From Lawsonibacter sp. (GTDB lineage: Bacteria > Bacillota > Clostridia > Oscillospirales > Oscillospiraceae), in the NCBI GenBank assembly GCA_022796195.1, contig JAAWIE010000005.1:1-64000 (forward strand): a stretch of DNA of 64,000 nucleotides, read 5' to 3'. The notes beneath the pieces were generated by a model, which saw only the letters and a program-made list of their open reading frames with translations, made no database searches and had not been told where the DNA came from. Both the position numbers and the translations under genes were made by a program. Below are positions 18,509 to 28,013 of the stretch, one piece after another. The number at the start of each line of letters is the position of its first letter. Position 1 is the first letter of the stretch.

Positions 18509-19410
18509 GTAAGCGGTTGGAGACGGTTTTTGCCGGTGTGACCTTTAAAAATCCGGTGGCGCTGGCCTCGGGGACCTGCGGCTTCGGTAAGGAGTTTAAC
18601 GAGTATTTCGACATTCAAAAGCTGGGCGGCTTGTGCTCCAAGGGGCTCACGCTGAACCCCTGCCCAGGCAACGACGGCATCCGGGTGTGGGAGACCCCCA
18701 GCGGCGTTATGAACAGCGTGGGGATGGAGAACCCCGGTGTGCGCCATTTTATCGAGTGCGATCTGGAGCGAATGAATTCTTTGGACCTGGTGAACATCGT
18801 CAATCTGGGTGGACACAGTGAAGAGGACTACTTAGAAGGCGTGGCCCTGCTCAATGAGCATGAGCTGGACCTATTGGAACTGAACATCTCCTGCCCTAAC
18901 ACAAAGGCAGGGTGCATGAGTTTCGGGATTCAGACCGAGACGGCCCGGGATATTGTACGGAAGGTGCGGGCGGTCTGCAAACACAAGCTGGTAGTGAAGC
19001 TCTCGCCCAACGCGGAGAATATTACCGCTCTGGCCCGGGCCTGTGAGGAGGAGGGCGCGGACGGCCTTTCTTTGACCAATACCTATCAGGCACTGGCGAT
19101 TGACTTGAAAAAACGCAGGCCGGTTTTCCAAAATGTCTATGCTGGACTGTCCGGTCCAGCTATTAAACCCATCTCTCTGCGCATGGTCCATCAGGTGGCC
19201 CACACAGTATCCATCCCGGTTATGGGGATCGGCGGTATTACCACTTGGCGGGATGCGATTGAGTTTATCATGGCAGGGGCAGCGGTGGTGCAGATCGGTG
19301 CGGCCTCCTTTATGGACCCAACTGCGGCACTGGATGTGATTGATGGTATGGAGCGGTATCTAGCGGAAAACAGAATTACAAATATATCGGAAATCCGGGG
19401 AATTATCTGA
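18505..19410 (+). CDS. pyrD: Dihydroorotate dehydrogenase B (NAD+-type), catalytic subunit
   Basis: [28 protein letters not shown] and IPVMGIGGI motifs; ATGA overlap with pyrK. Confidence 0.94.
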   Translation: MSKRLETVFAGVTFKNPVALASGTCGFGKEFNEYFDIQKLGGLCSKGLTLNPCPGNDGIRVWETPSGVMNSVGMENPGVRHFIECDLERMNSLDLVNIVNLGGHSEEDYLEGVALLNEHELDLLELNISCPNTKAGCMSFGIQTETARDIVRKVRAVCKHKLVVKLSPNAENITALARACEEEGADGLSLTNTYQALAIDLKKRRPVFQNVYAGLSGPAIKPISLRMVHQVAHTVSIPVMGIGGITTWRDAIEFIMAGAAVVQIGAASFMDPTAALDVIDGMERYLAENRITNISEIRGII

Positions 19411-19443
19411 GCGGCCGCCCCGTTTATGGAAGGAGCTGACAAC

Positions 19444-20160
19444 ATGCTGAAAGGTAAGAAGGTTATCATTTTTGATATGGATGGTACTCTGATTGACTCC
19501 GTAGGCGTCTGGAATGACGTGGACCGGGCCCTGATTCAGCGCATTCGCACGGACGGCGGCACAGACACCCCTGACGTCCAGGTACAACGGGACGAGGCCC
19601 TGCGGCAGTTCAGCAAGTCCGCAAATCCCTATGTGGAGTATTGCGGCTTATTGAAGAATAAATATGGTAGTGCCCTGAGTCCAGAGGAAATCCACACCCT
19701 GCGCTATGACATTGCCCAGCATTTTTTGAAAAATGTTGTCGGCTACAAACCGGATGCGGATGTATTTCTTCGCCGCCTGAAAGAGTCGGGCTATACGCTG
19801 GTAATTGCCACCACCACCAAGCGGGGCAATATGGACATTTACCGGACGCAAAATGCACAGATGATGGCCAAAGCAAATATTGATGATCTGTTTACCCTGA
19901 TTTACACCCGAGAAGACGTCCGGGAAATCAAACCAAATCCAGAGATTTACCTCCGGGTGATGCAGGAACTGAACGCCTTACCGGAAGAGTGCCTGATTTT
20001 TGAAGACTCTTTGATCGGGATTGAAGCGGCCAAACGTGCGGGCGTTCAGTCGGTGGCGGTGTACGACCGGTATTCCGATGGGGAACGGGAGCAGATCAAT
20101 GCTCTGGCGGATTATCAGCTGGAGAGCTATACGAAATTGCTGGAACAGGAAGCGTTTTGA
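19444..20160 (+). CDS. HAD family hydrolase
   Basis: IIFDMDGTLIDS, IATTTKR and IFEDSLIGIEAAKRAG motifs. Confidence 0.9.
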   Translation: MLKGKKVIIFDMDGTLIDSVGVWNDVDRALIQRIRTDGGTDTPDVQVQRDEALRQFSKSANPYVEYCGLLKNKYGSALSPEEIHTLRYDIAQHFLKNVVGYKPDADVFLRRLKESGYTLVIATTTKRGNMDIYRTQNAQMMAKANIDDLFTLIYTREDVREIKPNPEIYLRVMQELNALPEECLIFEDSLIGIEAAKRAGVQSVAVYDRYSDGEREQINALADYQLESYTKLLEQEAF

Positions 20161-20262
20161 TGGACATAGCTCCTTGCCATATTCCAGTTTCTCTGGTAGA
20201 ATATAAGGCAGTGAAATTTACGGGCTTAGCCGGCGCTGCCGGTAAAGCGGAAGGGGTGCGGT

Positions 20263-22008
20263 ATGTTTTTTAAAAACTCATTTTTAGGCAGACTGTTCTG
20301 GGACAATGTAGAAGATGAAGAGACAGCGGAAAAAGAGGCGGAAGAAGCGGAGAAGGCGAAACGAGAAACAGGTTCCGAACAACTTCAGGAAGAGCAGGCT
20401 GCGGAGCCGGAACGTCCGCCGGGACATATGCTTCAGCTGTCCCAATCCCACTCCTTCTATAAACTGTGGGAGATTTGCAGTGCGCAGATGGCGGGAATTC
20501 CTCAGCCCGAGCTGTGCCTGGAGGGTGATTCAGACCCGCTTCTGCCCGACGAGGAAGCGAAAAGAGAACTGCTCCGCCTGCAAATGCTGGTAAACTCTAC
20601 CGCGAATGGACGCTATGAGAAGCTCCAGACGAAGAAGACAACGGAGGATGGCGAGCCTGCCCCATTTCCAGACCTAGATGCCCAAGTGGTGGTGTATGTG
20701 TCGCAAAACGCGCTGACTGCATGGCTGTTGGTCTATCCGCCTGTCAGCCAGGGCAAAGAATTAGACCGCGAAATGCTGGCGCAGGCTCTGGAAAAGGAGC
20801 ATGTGAGTCTTGGCTTGAACGGCGGGCTGATCAGCGAGCTGCCCCAGCACCCGGCGCGTTATTTCCGGCTTTGGCCCATCGCCCAAGGAATTCCTCCGGT
20901 CCATGGTGTGGATGGCCGGGTGATGGACCTGTTCCCTCGGGTGGAGGAGCGCAAGCTGGATGTGGACGAGAGCAACCGGGTGGACTACACCAACCTGAAT
21001 TTTATCCATAATGTGGAGAAAGACGGCGTGATTTGCCGGATTATCCCGCCCACCAAAGGTACGCCCGGACGGAGTGTACAGGACAAAGCGGTGGAAGCGA
21101 AAGACGGCAAGCCGGCTCCGGTTCCCAAGGGGCGCAACACAGAGCTGTCTAAGGACGAAACCGCGCTGTTGGCGTCGATTGCCGGACATGTTGAGTTCAG
21201 TGGACGCAGTTTTCAGGTCAAACCGGTGCTGGATATTCCAGGAAATGTTGATTTTTCTGTGGGAAATATTAACTTTTTTGGAGATGTTCGGATCCGTGGA
21301 GACGTTTGCGCAGGGTTCACGGTCCGCGCTACGGGCAGTATCACCGTGGACGGCGTGGTAGAAGCCTGTTCCATAGAGGCTGGTAAGGATCTGGTAGTGG
21401 CCAGAGGGGTTCAGGGCGATAATCAGGCTGTAATTCGGGCGCAGCGAAATGTGTTTGCCAAATATTTGGAAAACAGCTGCATTTATGCTAAAATGGACCT
21501 GGAGACCGAGTGTATTGTCAATTGTGAGGTCTATTGCGGCGGAAAGGTGACCGTGAAAGCGGGCCATCGGAGCATCATTGGCGGAAGTGTTCATGCAGGT
21601 ACCGAGATTCATGCCGGTATTATTGGTTCTCGGGCCGAAAACCGAACGGAGATTTTTCTGGGCGGACAGCCCTGTGAAGATTTCGATTTTGACATGCTGA
21701 CCAAAGAGATTAAGGAACTGACGGAGAAGATGGAGCGGACCGAACGTCAGCCGGACAGTCCCAACAAGGTCACCCAAATCGGTAAGCTCAGGATGCAGCT
21801 TGCGGTGAACCGGGGCAAGCTGGAGATGATCCGAAAGGAGCGTGAACAGCAGGCTCAGGAGACTCCGGATTTCAGTCAGTGCCGTATGAAGGGCAGTACC
21901 GTGTACCCTGGTACCGTGCTGTCTATCGGTGGGGTAATCCACCAGTTTACCGATTTAACCATCCCCTGCGCGGCGTCTCTGTCGGGCGGTGAGATACGGC
22001 TAATCTGA
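20263..22008 (+). CDS. FapA family protein (DUF342)
   Basis: GTPGRSVQDKAVEAKDGKP, then beta-helical repeats (GDVRIRGDVCAGFTVRATGSITVDGVVEACSIEAGKDLVVARG) and C-terminal coiled coil. Confidence 0.88.
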   Translation: MFFKNSFLGRLFWDNVEDEETAEKEAEEAEKAKRETGSEQLQEEQAAEPERPPGHMLQLSQSHSFYKLWEICSAQMAGIPQPELCLEGDSDPLLPDEEAKRELLRLQMLVNSTANGRYEKLQTKKTTEDGEPAPFPDLDAQVVVYVSQNALTAWLLVYPPVSQGKELDREMLAQALEKEHVSLGLNGGLISELPQHPARYFRLWPIAQGIPPVHGVDGRVMDLFPRVEERKLDVDESNRVDYTNLNFIHNVEKDGVICRIIPPTKGTPGRSVQDKAVEAKDGKPAPVPKGRNTELSKDETALLASIAGHVEFSGRSFQVKPVLDIPGNVDFSVGNINFFGDVRIRGDVCAGFTVRATGSITVDGVVEACSIEAGKDLVVARGVQGDNQAVIRAQRNVFAKYLENSCIYAKMDLETECIVNCEVYCGGKVTVKAGHRSIIGGSVHAGTEIHAGIIGSRAENRTEIFLGGQPCEDFDFDMLTKEIKELTEKMERTERQPDSPNKVTQIGKLRMQLAVNRGKLEMIRKEREQQAQETPDFSQCRMKGSTVYPGTVLSIGGVIHQFTDLTIPCAASLSGGEIRLI

Positions 22009-22029
22009 CGGAGTTTAAGGAGGAATTTT

Positions 22030-22518
22030 ATGGACACCGTTTTGTCCCAGCAGAATCTGGAAGAGATGCTGGACCAGGCTGTTCAGGAAGTTGCGGAGCA
22101 GACGGCTGGCGTGCGTCTCTACCGGAAGGAAAACTTTGTGGGGGAGGACCTATGTACCATACATATTACCTTTAACAGAGGGTTTCGGTCCTGCCTGTCG
22201 CTATGTGCAGACACTGCACTGGTGGCCCGCATGGCTAGGAATGCCTTTGGCGTGGATGAGCTGACTCCCCAGGATCTGGAGGATTTTGGAAAGGAGTATT
22301 GCAATATGCTGTGCGGCAAGATTGCGGCGTTTCTGTTCCGAACAACTCAAGTTGCCGCACGTTTCAGTGTACCAAGTTTTTTTCAAGGGCGCTTTGTGCC
22401 TGAGGACTTTCAAGCACAGTTCGCGTTGTCTTATTCCGACGACCAGCCCAAAAGCGCACAGCTGACCCATTATATACCTTGTCTCCGGGAATGCGCGGCT
22501 GCGCCCGGTGTAACCTGA
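22030..22518 (+). CDS. CheX-like chemotaxis phosphatase domain protein
   Basis: CheX-like fold pattern with an E-x2-N type motif (GKEYCNMLCGKIAAFL) directly before a CheY gene. Confidence 0.72.
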   Translation: MDTVLSQQNLEEMLDQAVQEVAEQTAGVRLYRKENFVGEDLCTIHITFNRGFRSCLSLCADTALVARMARNAFGVDELTPQDLEDFGKEYCNMLCGKIAAFLFRTTQVAARFSVPSFFQGRFVPEDFQAQFALSYSDDQPKSAQLTHYIPCLRECAAAPGVT

Positions 22519-22544
22519 ATTTGACAGAAATGAGGAGATTTGGA

Positions 22545-22919
22545 ATGGCTAAACGAGTAATGGTGGTAGATGATTCCCGGATGATCTGCGTGCAGATGAA
22601 GAATATGCTGTCCGGGTCGGACTATGAGGTAACGGCATACTGCCGCAGCGGGGAAGAGGCTGTAGAACAGTACGGCCAGATTGAGCCGGATGTGGTGACC
22701 ATGGACATCATCATGCCAGGTATGGATGGACTGGAGGCGGCTCAGACCATTTTGGAGGAGTACCCTGAGGCCAGGATTGTGATGGTGTCTTCTCTGGCTT
22801 ACGATACCACCTTTGAAGAGGCGAAAAATATCGGTGCGAAGGGCTTTATTGACAAGCCTTTTGTGAAGGAACAGCTGATCGAGGCTCTTCAGGGCGCCTT
22901 TGCAGAGGACGCGGAATAA
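22545..22919 (+). CDS. Single-domain response regulator (CheY-like)
   Basis: VMVVDDSRMI, VVTMDIIMPGMDGLEA, VMVSSL and FIDKPF motifs. Confidence 0.94.
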   Translation: MAKRVMVVDDSRMICVQMKNMLSGSDYEVTAYCRSGEEAVEQYGQIEPDVVTMDIIMPGMDGLEAAQTILEEYPEARIVMVSSLAYDTTFEEAKNIGAKGFIDKPFVKEQLIEALQGAFAEDAE

Positions 22920-22965
22920 AGCGGAATTTAAAAGGCTACAGATGATAGACAGATAGAGAGATGAT

Positions 22966-24768
22966 GTGAATATGAACTATGAGGAGCTGTATCTTACAGG
23001 ATTTATCCATGAGATGGCCGATGTGTCCAGCGGTCCCCATTCCAGAAAGTTTTGCTTTGTCCTTGGGGCAGGGGCGTCCAGAACTTCGGGGATTAAGTCG
23101 GGGCAGGAGCTGGTCAATATTTGGGACAAAGAACTTAAAGAGCGGAATTTAGATGAGTACCAGCGATGGAAACAGGAGTTTGGGATTACAGACGAAAATA
23201 GGTACGGTTTCTACAGTAAATATTACGAAAAACGCTTTGCCCGGGAACCGAGCGACGGATATAATTATCTGGAAAAGCTCATGGAACATGCAAGACCCAG
23301 CACAGGATACGTCATGCTCTCTTACTTGTTGACCCAGACCAGCCATAATGTGGTCATTACCACAAATTTTGACCATATGGTGGAAGATGCGGTTAACTAC
23401 TATGCTCAAAATATTCCGCTGGTGGTTGGGCATGAGGCGCTGGCCCATTATATCTCTCAGCAGGCAGCTAGGCCGACCGTGATAAAAATACACCGGGATT
23501 TGCTGTTTGATCCCAAAAACAGCACCAAGGAGGTTAGAGAACTCCACAAGAACTGGGAAAATGCCCTGGATTATGTCTTTTCCAGGTATCACCCTATTTT
23601 TATCGGATATGCGGGCAACGATGAAAGCTTGATGGGGTTTTTGACTGCAAATGGCCAGAAATTCCAAGATAAAACCTGGAAGTATCCTTACTGGATGCTA
23701 TATGGAACAGACCCGCTGGAAGGGCAGATTCTGGAATTTCTGGAAAAGGCCGGAGGGTACTTTGTCCGGCATAACGGTTTTGATGAGACGCTGTATTTAA
23801 TGGGGGACGCGCTTGGCTATAAGGTGCCCACTAAGGAGAGGTTTCTGGCCAATGCAGAGGAACGCTATCAGATGCTGACCGATTCGATTGACGCATTTAC
23901 AGCGAAAGAGAAGCAGTCTCGAGAGGAGAGCGAGCCTTTGCGTACTCCCGATACCCCGGAACCGGATGTGGAAGAGACCTCGGTCAGCATGGAAGAGACC
24001 CCGATTAGTGAGGCAATTCGCCGGGTGACCGGTCAGTCGGAACAGCAGAAGCTGTATAGTGAATCCATCTCTCTGTATGATGTGAACAAGTTTACAGAGG
24101 CGGCAGAAATTCAAAACAAGCTGGTACAGGAAAATCCGGAAAATGCCAGATATCACTACAGCTATGGCCGGACGCTGCATAAAATGAGCTGCTTTGACGC
24201 TGCCGCCGCTGAAATGCAGCGCGCAATTGAGCGGGAGCCCGGGCAGGCCCTGTACCATTGGAATCTTGGATATATCCTGAGAGATATAGAAGACCGCTTA
24301 GAGGAAGCCTTGTCCGCGATGCAAGAGGCGATTGAAATTGATCCTGAGGACGGGTTTTATCATTCACAGGCGAGTATTGTTTTGCTGCAAATGGGACGCA
24401 ATGAAGAGGCATTAAAGGAAGTTCAGACCGCGATTGCGCTGGAACCGGATCACGCATTTTATTATGACAACCTGGGTGATGTGTATGGCGAGTTAGGCCC
24501 TGAGCAGGCGTTGCTGGAGGCCAGACAAAAGGCCATAGAACTACAGCCGGATGAGGCGTGGTATTATTTCAAATATGGCAAGTGCTTGTTTGATTTGGGT
24601 CGTTATGCGCAGGCGCACGATCAAGTGCAAAAGGCAGTGGAGCTTGAGCCGGGTGATAAGTTTTACCACCGCTATTTTGGAAAAGTGCTGGAAGCGATGG
24701 GCCGGCATGAAGAGGCGGCCAGTGAGAGACGGAAAGCGAATGTGCCGCAGGCCGCTTCCCGTGGATAG
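22966..24768 (+). CDS. SIR2-like (SIR2_2-type) domain protein with C-terminal TPR repeats
   Basis: FVLGAGASRTSGIKSG, ITTNFDHMVED, IKIHRDL and PIFIGYAGND in the N-terminal half; several TPR units (e.g. ALYHWNLGYILRDIEDRLEEALSAMQEAIEIDPED) in the C-terminal half. Confidence 0.85.
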   Translation: MNMNYEELYLTGFIHEMADVSSGPHSRKFCFVLGAGASRTSGIKSGQELVNIWDKELKERNLDEYQRWKQEFGITDENRYGFYSKYYEKRFAREPSDGYNYLEKLMEHARPSTGYVMLSYLLTQTSHNVVITTNFDHMVEDAVNYYAQNIPLVVGHEALAHYISQQAARPTVIKIHRDLLFDPKNSTKEVRELHKNWENALDYVFSRYHPIFIGYAGNDESLMGFLTANGQKFQDKTWKYPYWMLYGTDPLEGQILEFLEKAGGYFVRHNGFDETLYLMGDALGYKVPTKERFLANAEERYQMLTDSIDAFTAKEKQSREESEPLRTPDTPEPDVEETSVSMEETPISEAIRRVTGQSEQQKLYSESISLYDVNKFTEAAEIQNKLVQENPENARYHYSYGRTLHKMSCFDAAAAEMQRAIEREPGQALYHWNLGYILRDIEDRLEEALSAMQEAIEIDPEDGFYHSQASIVLLQMGRNEEALKEVQTAIALEPDHAFYYDNLGDVYGELGPEQALLEARQKAIELQPDEAWYYFKYGKCLFDLGRYAQAHDQVQKAVELEPGDKFYHRYFGKVLEAMGRHEEAASERRKANVPQAASRG

Positions 24769-24880
24769 CAAAAGGGGTGCCTCGGAAAAGATTTTACAAA
24801 TTGTTTCCATCTCTCTACTTGACGGGGGAGAGAGGAAGTGGTACAAATTGAGAGTCGGACTGAGGATGTGGTCCACAGTG

Positions 24881-24917
24881 TCAGCCTGACCGCCGGTTAG
24901 ACCGGTGGTCAGGCTGA
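24881..24917. repeat. 17-bp near-perfect hairpin upstream of the LTA-synthase-like gene
   Basis: TCAGCCTGACCGCCGGT-TAG-ACCGGTGGTCAGGCTGA (one G:U-type mismatch), no T-run. Confidence 0.8.
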
Positions 24918-24943
24918 TAGCATAAACTTGGAGGTTGAGTCCA

Positions 24944-27052
24944 ATGGGTTATAATGGAAGAAGGATGGGTGGGAGCCGCAGCCGGTCCCGCCGCAGCGAG
25001 AGAACAGTAGCGGCTCAGACCCTGGCCCGAGTGATGCTGTTTCCGGTTCTGCTGTTTTATCTGGAACTGGTGCTCCACGTCTATATGAAAAATGCACTGG
25101 TTTATATCCCGGTATATCTGGTGTTTTCTCTGGCGGGAGGTCTTTTTTGTTCGGCTTTTGCACTGCCATGGCACAGGCTGGCAAACAGCATTGTCACGAA
25201 GATATTAGCGGTGGTAATTTCCCTGATTTACGTAGTGGAGCTGGTTGCCAAAACCATCCTTCAGACCTACTATGGACCTAGTTCGCTGGATACAGCGGCC
25301 AATAACCAGCTTACGGACTACTCTGACGTGATCATTTCTGCCGTCTTACGCATGATTCCCGTGATTTTGATTCTGCTGCTGCCCTCGATTCTGCTGTGCG
25401 TGTTTGGCAGACGTCTGATCGGCTTTGAGCGGTTTGATATCCGCTTTGCCATGTTGATTTTGGGAGGGTGCGCAGTATTCCATGTACTGGGTCTCGGTAT
25501 TCTCCACCTGCCTTGGAAAGGGGACCTGACCCCCGCAAAGCTGTACCGGATGGACACCAACGGCGACGATCAGGTAGAACAGCTGGGCCTGCTGACCATG
25601 CTGCGCCTGGACGCAAAACATATGGTTTTCCCGGTGAAGAATACCATGGGCAGCGACTTCAGCGGTCTAAATACTTTGACTCCGCCGGTCAGCGGTTCCT
25701 CTGGGGATGATTCTCAGGCGGATGATCCAGGACCAATCATTGATACCTCTCCTAACGTGAAGGATGTGGACTTGGCTGCTCTTGCGGAAAGTGGGAAGAA
25801 CGACGATATCAAATGGCTGGCCAACTATTTCAACAACATAACGCCTACCCGGAAGAACGAATATACCGGTATGTTTGAGGGGTACAATGTGATTCAGATT
25901 GTGATGGAAGGCTTTTCCGGCTATGCCATTGACAAGGAACTTACCCCGACGCTCTACAAACTTACCCACGAGGGCTTTGTGTTTAATAACTACTATACCG
26001 CGCTTCACTATACCAGCACTTCCAACGGCGAGTGCCAGACCTTGCTGGGGCTCTACCCCAAGAATGGCAACCCGATTACCATGAAGCGCACGGGACAGGT
26101 GCCGTTTAACGCCTATTTTACCCTTCCACAGCAGCTCAAGCGGGCGGGCTATCAGGTGCTGGGCTACCATGCAAACAGCGATATGTATGGCCGGTTGGAC
26201 TCCCACACCAATTTGGGCTATGATTGGAAACAGTTCGGCAGCGGATTTGACAAGTTGGAGCTGAGTGAAAGCGGAGAACTGCTGTGGCCTCAGCGGGACT
26301 CCCACACGATTGAAGTCAGTGTGGATGACTATGTCAACGCGACCCAGCCGTTCCATGTTTACTATCTGACCATCAGCGGCCACATGCCTTACTCAGATAA
26401 CCGAGTGGTAGCCCCCTATCGAGAGACGGTTCGGGCTTTGCCTTACAGTGAGACCACCCAAAATTATGTGGCTACCGCTATGGAGGTGGATAGGGCGTTG
26501 AAGACGCTTATTGACAAACTGGACGCGGCGGGCAAGCTGGACCGGACCCTGATCGTAGCGACGGGGGACCATATTCCTTATTTCAATGTAGATACGCTGG
26601 AGGAACTGTCCGGAAAGTCTTTTGGCAGTTCTGAGGATATGGAGAGCCTGAACGAGGCAAACATCAATTTTGATGTGTACAAAAATTCTCTGATTCTCTG
26701 GTCGGCCAGCATGAAGGAACCGGTGGTGGTGGATAAACCTTGCTGTCAAGTAGATATCCTTCCCACTGTGTCCAATCTGTTGGGACTGGAGTACGATTCC
26801 CGGATGCTGGCGGGCAGCGATATCCTTTCCAGCAGCGAGGGTTTGGTAGTCTTTACCTCACGGTGCTGGATGACGGACCTGGGTTTTTACAACCGGTATA
26901 CTGGCGAATTTACCCCGGCGGAGGGAGTCTCCATGGCGGAGGAGGAACAGGAGAGCTACGTTGCTGCCATGAAAAAGCTGGTGGGCTACAAACTGGATTC
27001 TACGCCGCTGATTGTGGAGAACGACTTCTACAATGAGGCATTTGGCGGGTAA
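24944..27052 (+). CDS. LTA synthase family / sulfatase-fold membrane protein
   Basis: N-terminal TM region; IVMEGFSGY, NNYYTALHYTSTSNGECQTLLGLYP and ATGDHIPYF motifs. Confidence 0.9.
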   Translation: MGYNGRRMGGSRSRSRRSERTVAAQTLARVMLFPVLLFYLELVLHVYMKNALVYIPVYLVFSLAGGLFCSAFALPWHRLANSIVTKILAVVISLIYVVELVAKTILQTYYGPSSLDTAANNQLTDYSDVIISAVLRMIPVILILLLPSILLCVFGRRLIGFERFDIRFAMLILGGCAVFHVLGLGILHLPWKGDLTPAKLYRMDTNGDDQVEQLGLLTMLRLDAKHMVFPVKNTMGSDFSGLNTLTPPVSGSSGDDSQADDPGPIIDTSPNVKDVDLAALAESGKNDDIKWLANYFNNITPTRKNEYTGMFEGYNVIQIVMEGFSGYAIDKELTPTLYKLTHEGFVFNNYYTALHYTSTSNGECQTLLGLYPKNGNPITMKRTGQVPFNAYFTLPQQLKRAGYQVLGYHANSDMYGRLDSHTNLGYDWKQFGSGFDKLELSESGELLWPQRDSHTIEVSVDDYVNATQPFHVYYLTISGHMPYSDNRVVAPYRETVRALPYSETTQNYVATAMEVDRALKTLIDKLDAAGKLDRTLIVATGDHIPYFNVDTLEELSGKSFGSSEDMESLNEANINFDVYKNSLILWSASMKEPVVVDKPCCQVDILPTVSNLLGLEYDSRMLAGSDILSSSEGLVVFTSRCWMTDLGFYNRYTGEFTPAEGVSMAEEEQESYVAAMKKLVGYKLDSTPLIVENDFYNEAFGG

Positions 27053-27167
27053 AATGCTTCCTCGCCATAGAAGGTATTGCTTTTTCTCCCATGGTGAAGT
27101 ATAATAGAATCAACCTTGAACGGGCAGAATGAAACAAATCTGCCTAACAATGAAAGGAGTGCTTGAT

Positions 27168-27890
27168 ATGAGTTTTGACCCTTATGAGTTCGACCGCGGT
27201 TATGCCTCCGGCCAGACAGAGACCCTAGGCCAGTACACCGCAAAGACCTTCCTATGGATGATGCTGGGCCTGCTGGTAACCTTCGGTGTGGCGGTGGGCT
27301 GTTGGGTAAGCGGTGCAACCCTCTATCTGATCTATTCTGGTATGTTCCAGATGGTTCAGATTGTCATTTTGATTGCAACGTTGGTGATGGCCTTCACTAT
27401 GTCCCGCCGCATTGAGAAGATGGCAGTGGGTACGGCAATTGCGATGTTTGTCACCTTTGCCGTTCTGTTTGGGCTAACGATGTCCACCATTTTGCTGGTC
27501 TACCGGTTGACGGCCATTGTTTTGTGCTTCCTGCTCACGGCCGTTTATTTCGGCGCTCTGGCGGCCTACGGGTTCCTCACCAAGCGGGACCTGTCCAGCA
27601 TGTGGACGATCCTGATTTCCGGCACAGTTTTCCTGATTCTATTCGGTGTGGTGTCCATGTTTATTCCCGGGTTGGAAATGTTTGAGCGGGTGGCCTGCCT
27701 GATCGGCATTGCCACGTTCCTTGGCTGGACCGCCTACGATACCCAGAAACTCCGGGTATTCTACAGCTACTACGCCTCTGCTCCCGACATGCTGGCGAAG
27801 GCATCCATTTTCTCTGCCCTCCAGCTGTATCTGGATTTTGTCAACCTGTTTTTGTATTTGCTTCGGTTTTTGGGCAACAAGCGCAGCTAA
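27168..27890 (+). CDS. Bax inhibitor-1/YccA family membrane protein
   Basis: 7 TM-like segments; GWTAYDTQKLR and ALQLYLDFVNLFLYLLRFLGNKRS. Confidence 0.93.
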   Translation: MSFDPYEFDRGYASGQTETLGQYTAKTFLWMMLGLLVTFGVAVGCWVSGATLYLIYSGMFQMVQIVILIATLVMAFTMSRRIEKMAVGTAIAMFVTFAVLFGLTMSTILLVYRLTAIVLCFLLTAVYFGALAAYGFLTKRDLSSMWTILISGTVFLILFGVVSMFIPGLEMFERVACLIGIATFLGWTAYDTQKLRVFYSYYASAPDMLAKASIFSALQLYLDFVNLFLYLLRFLGNKRS

Positions 27891-27899
27891 AAGGCATAT

Positions 27900-27933
27900 G
27901 GCGGACGCTCCAGTTGGAGCGTCCGCCGTTTTG
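27900..27933 (+). terminator. Intrinsic terminator
   Basis: GGCGGACGCTCCA-GT-TGGAGCGTCCGCC followed by GTTTTGT. Confidence 0.8.
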
Positions 27934-28013
27934 TGTTATGTCCAAAATCATCTTCCCATTCTGCCATTCCTGTGTTATAATTATTCTGTAATATTGTGGG
28001 CAGGAGGGAGTAT

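Noticed and set aside
20761-21942. 393-aa minus-strand ORF opposite the FapA-like gene
   Set aside because: Antisense shadow ORF; no motif or RBS.
22966-24768. Calling this locus a confirmed anti-phage defence island
   Set aside because: Only one SIR2-like gene; neighbours are FapA/CheX/CheY and LTA synthase, and no nuclease, integrase or other defence gene is present.
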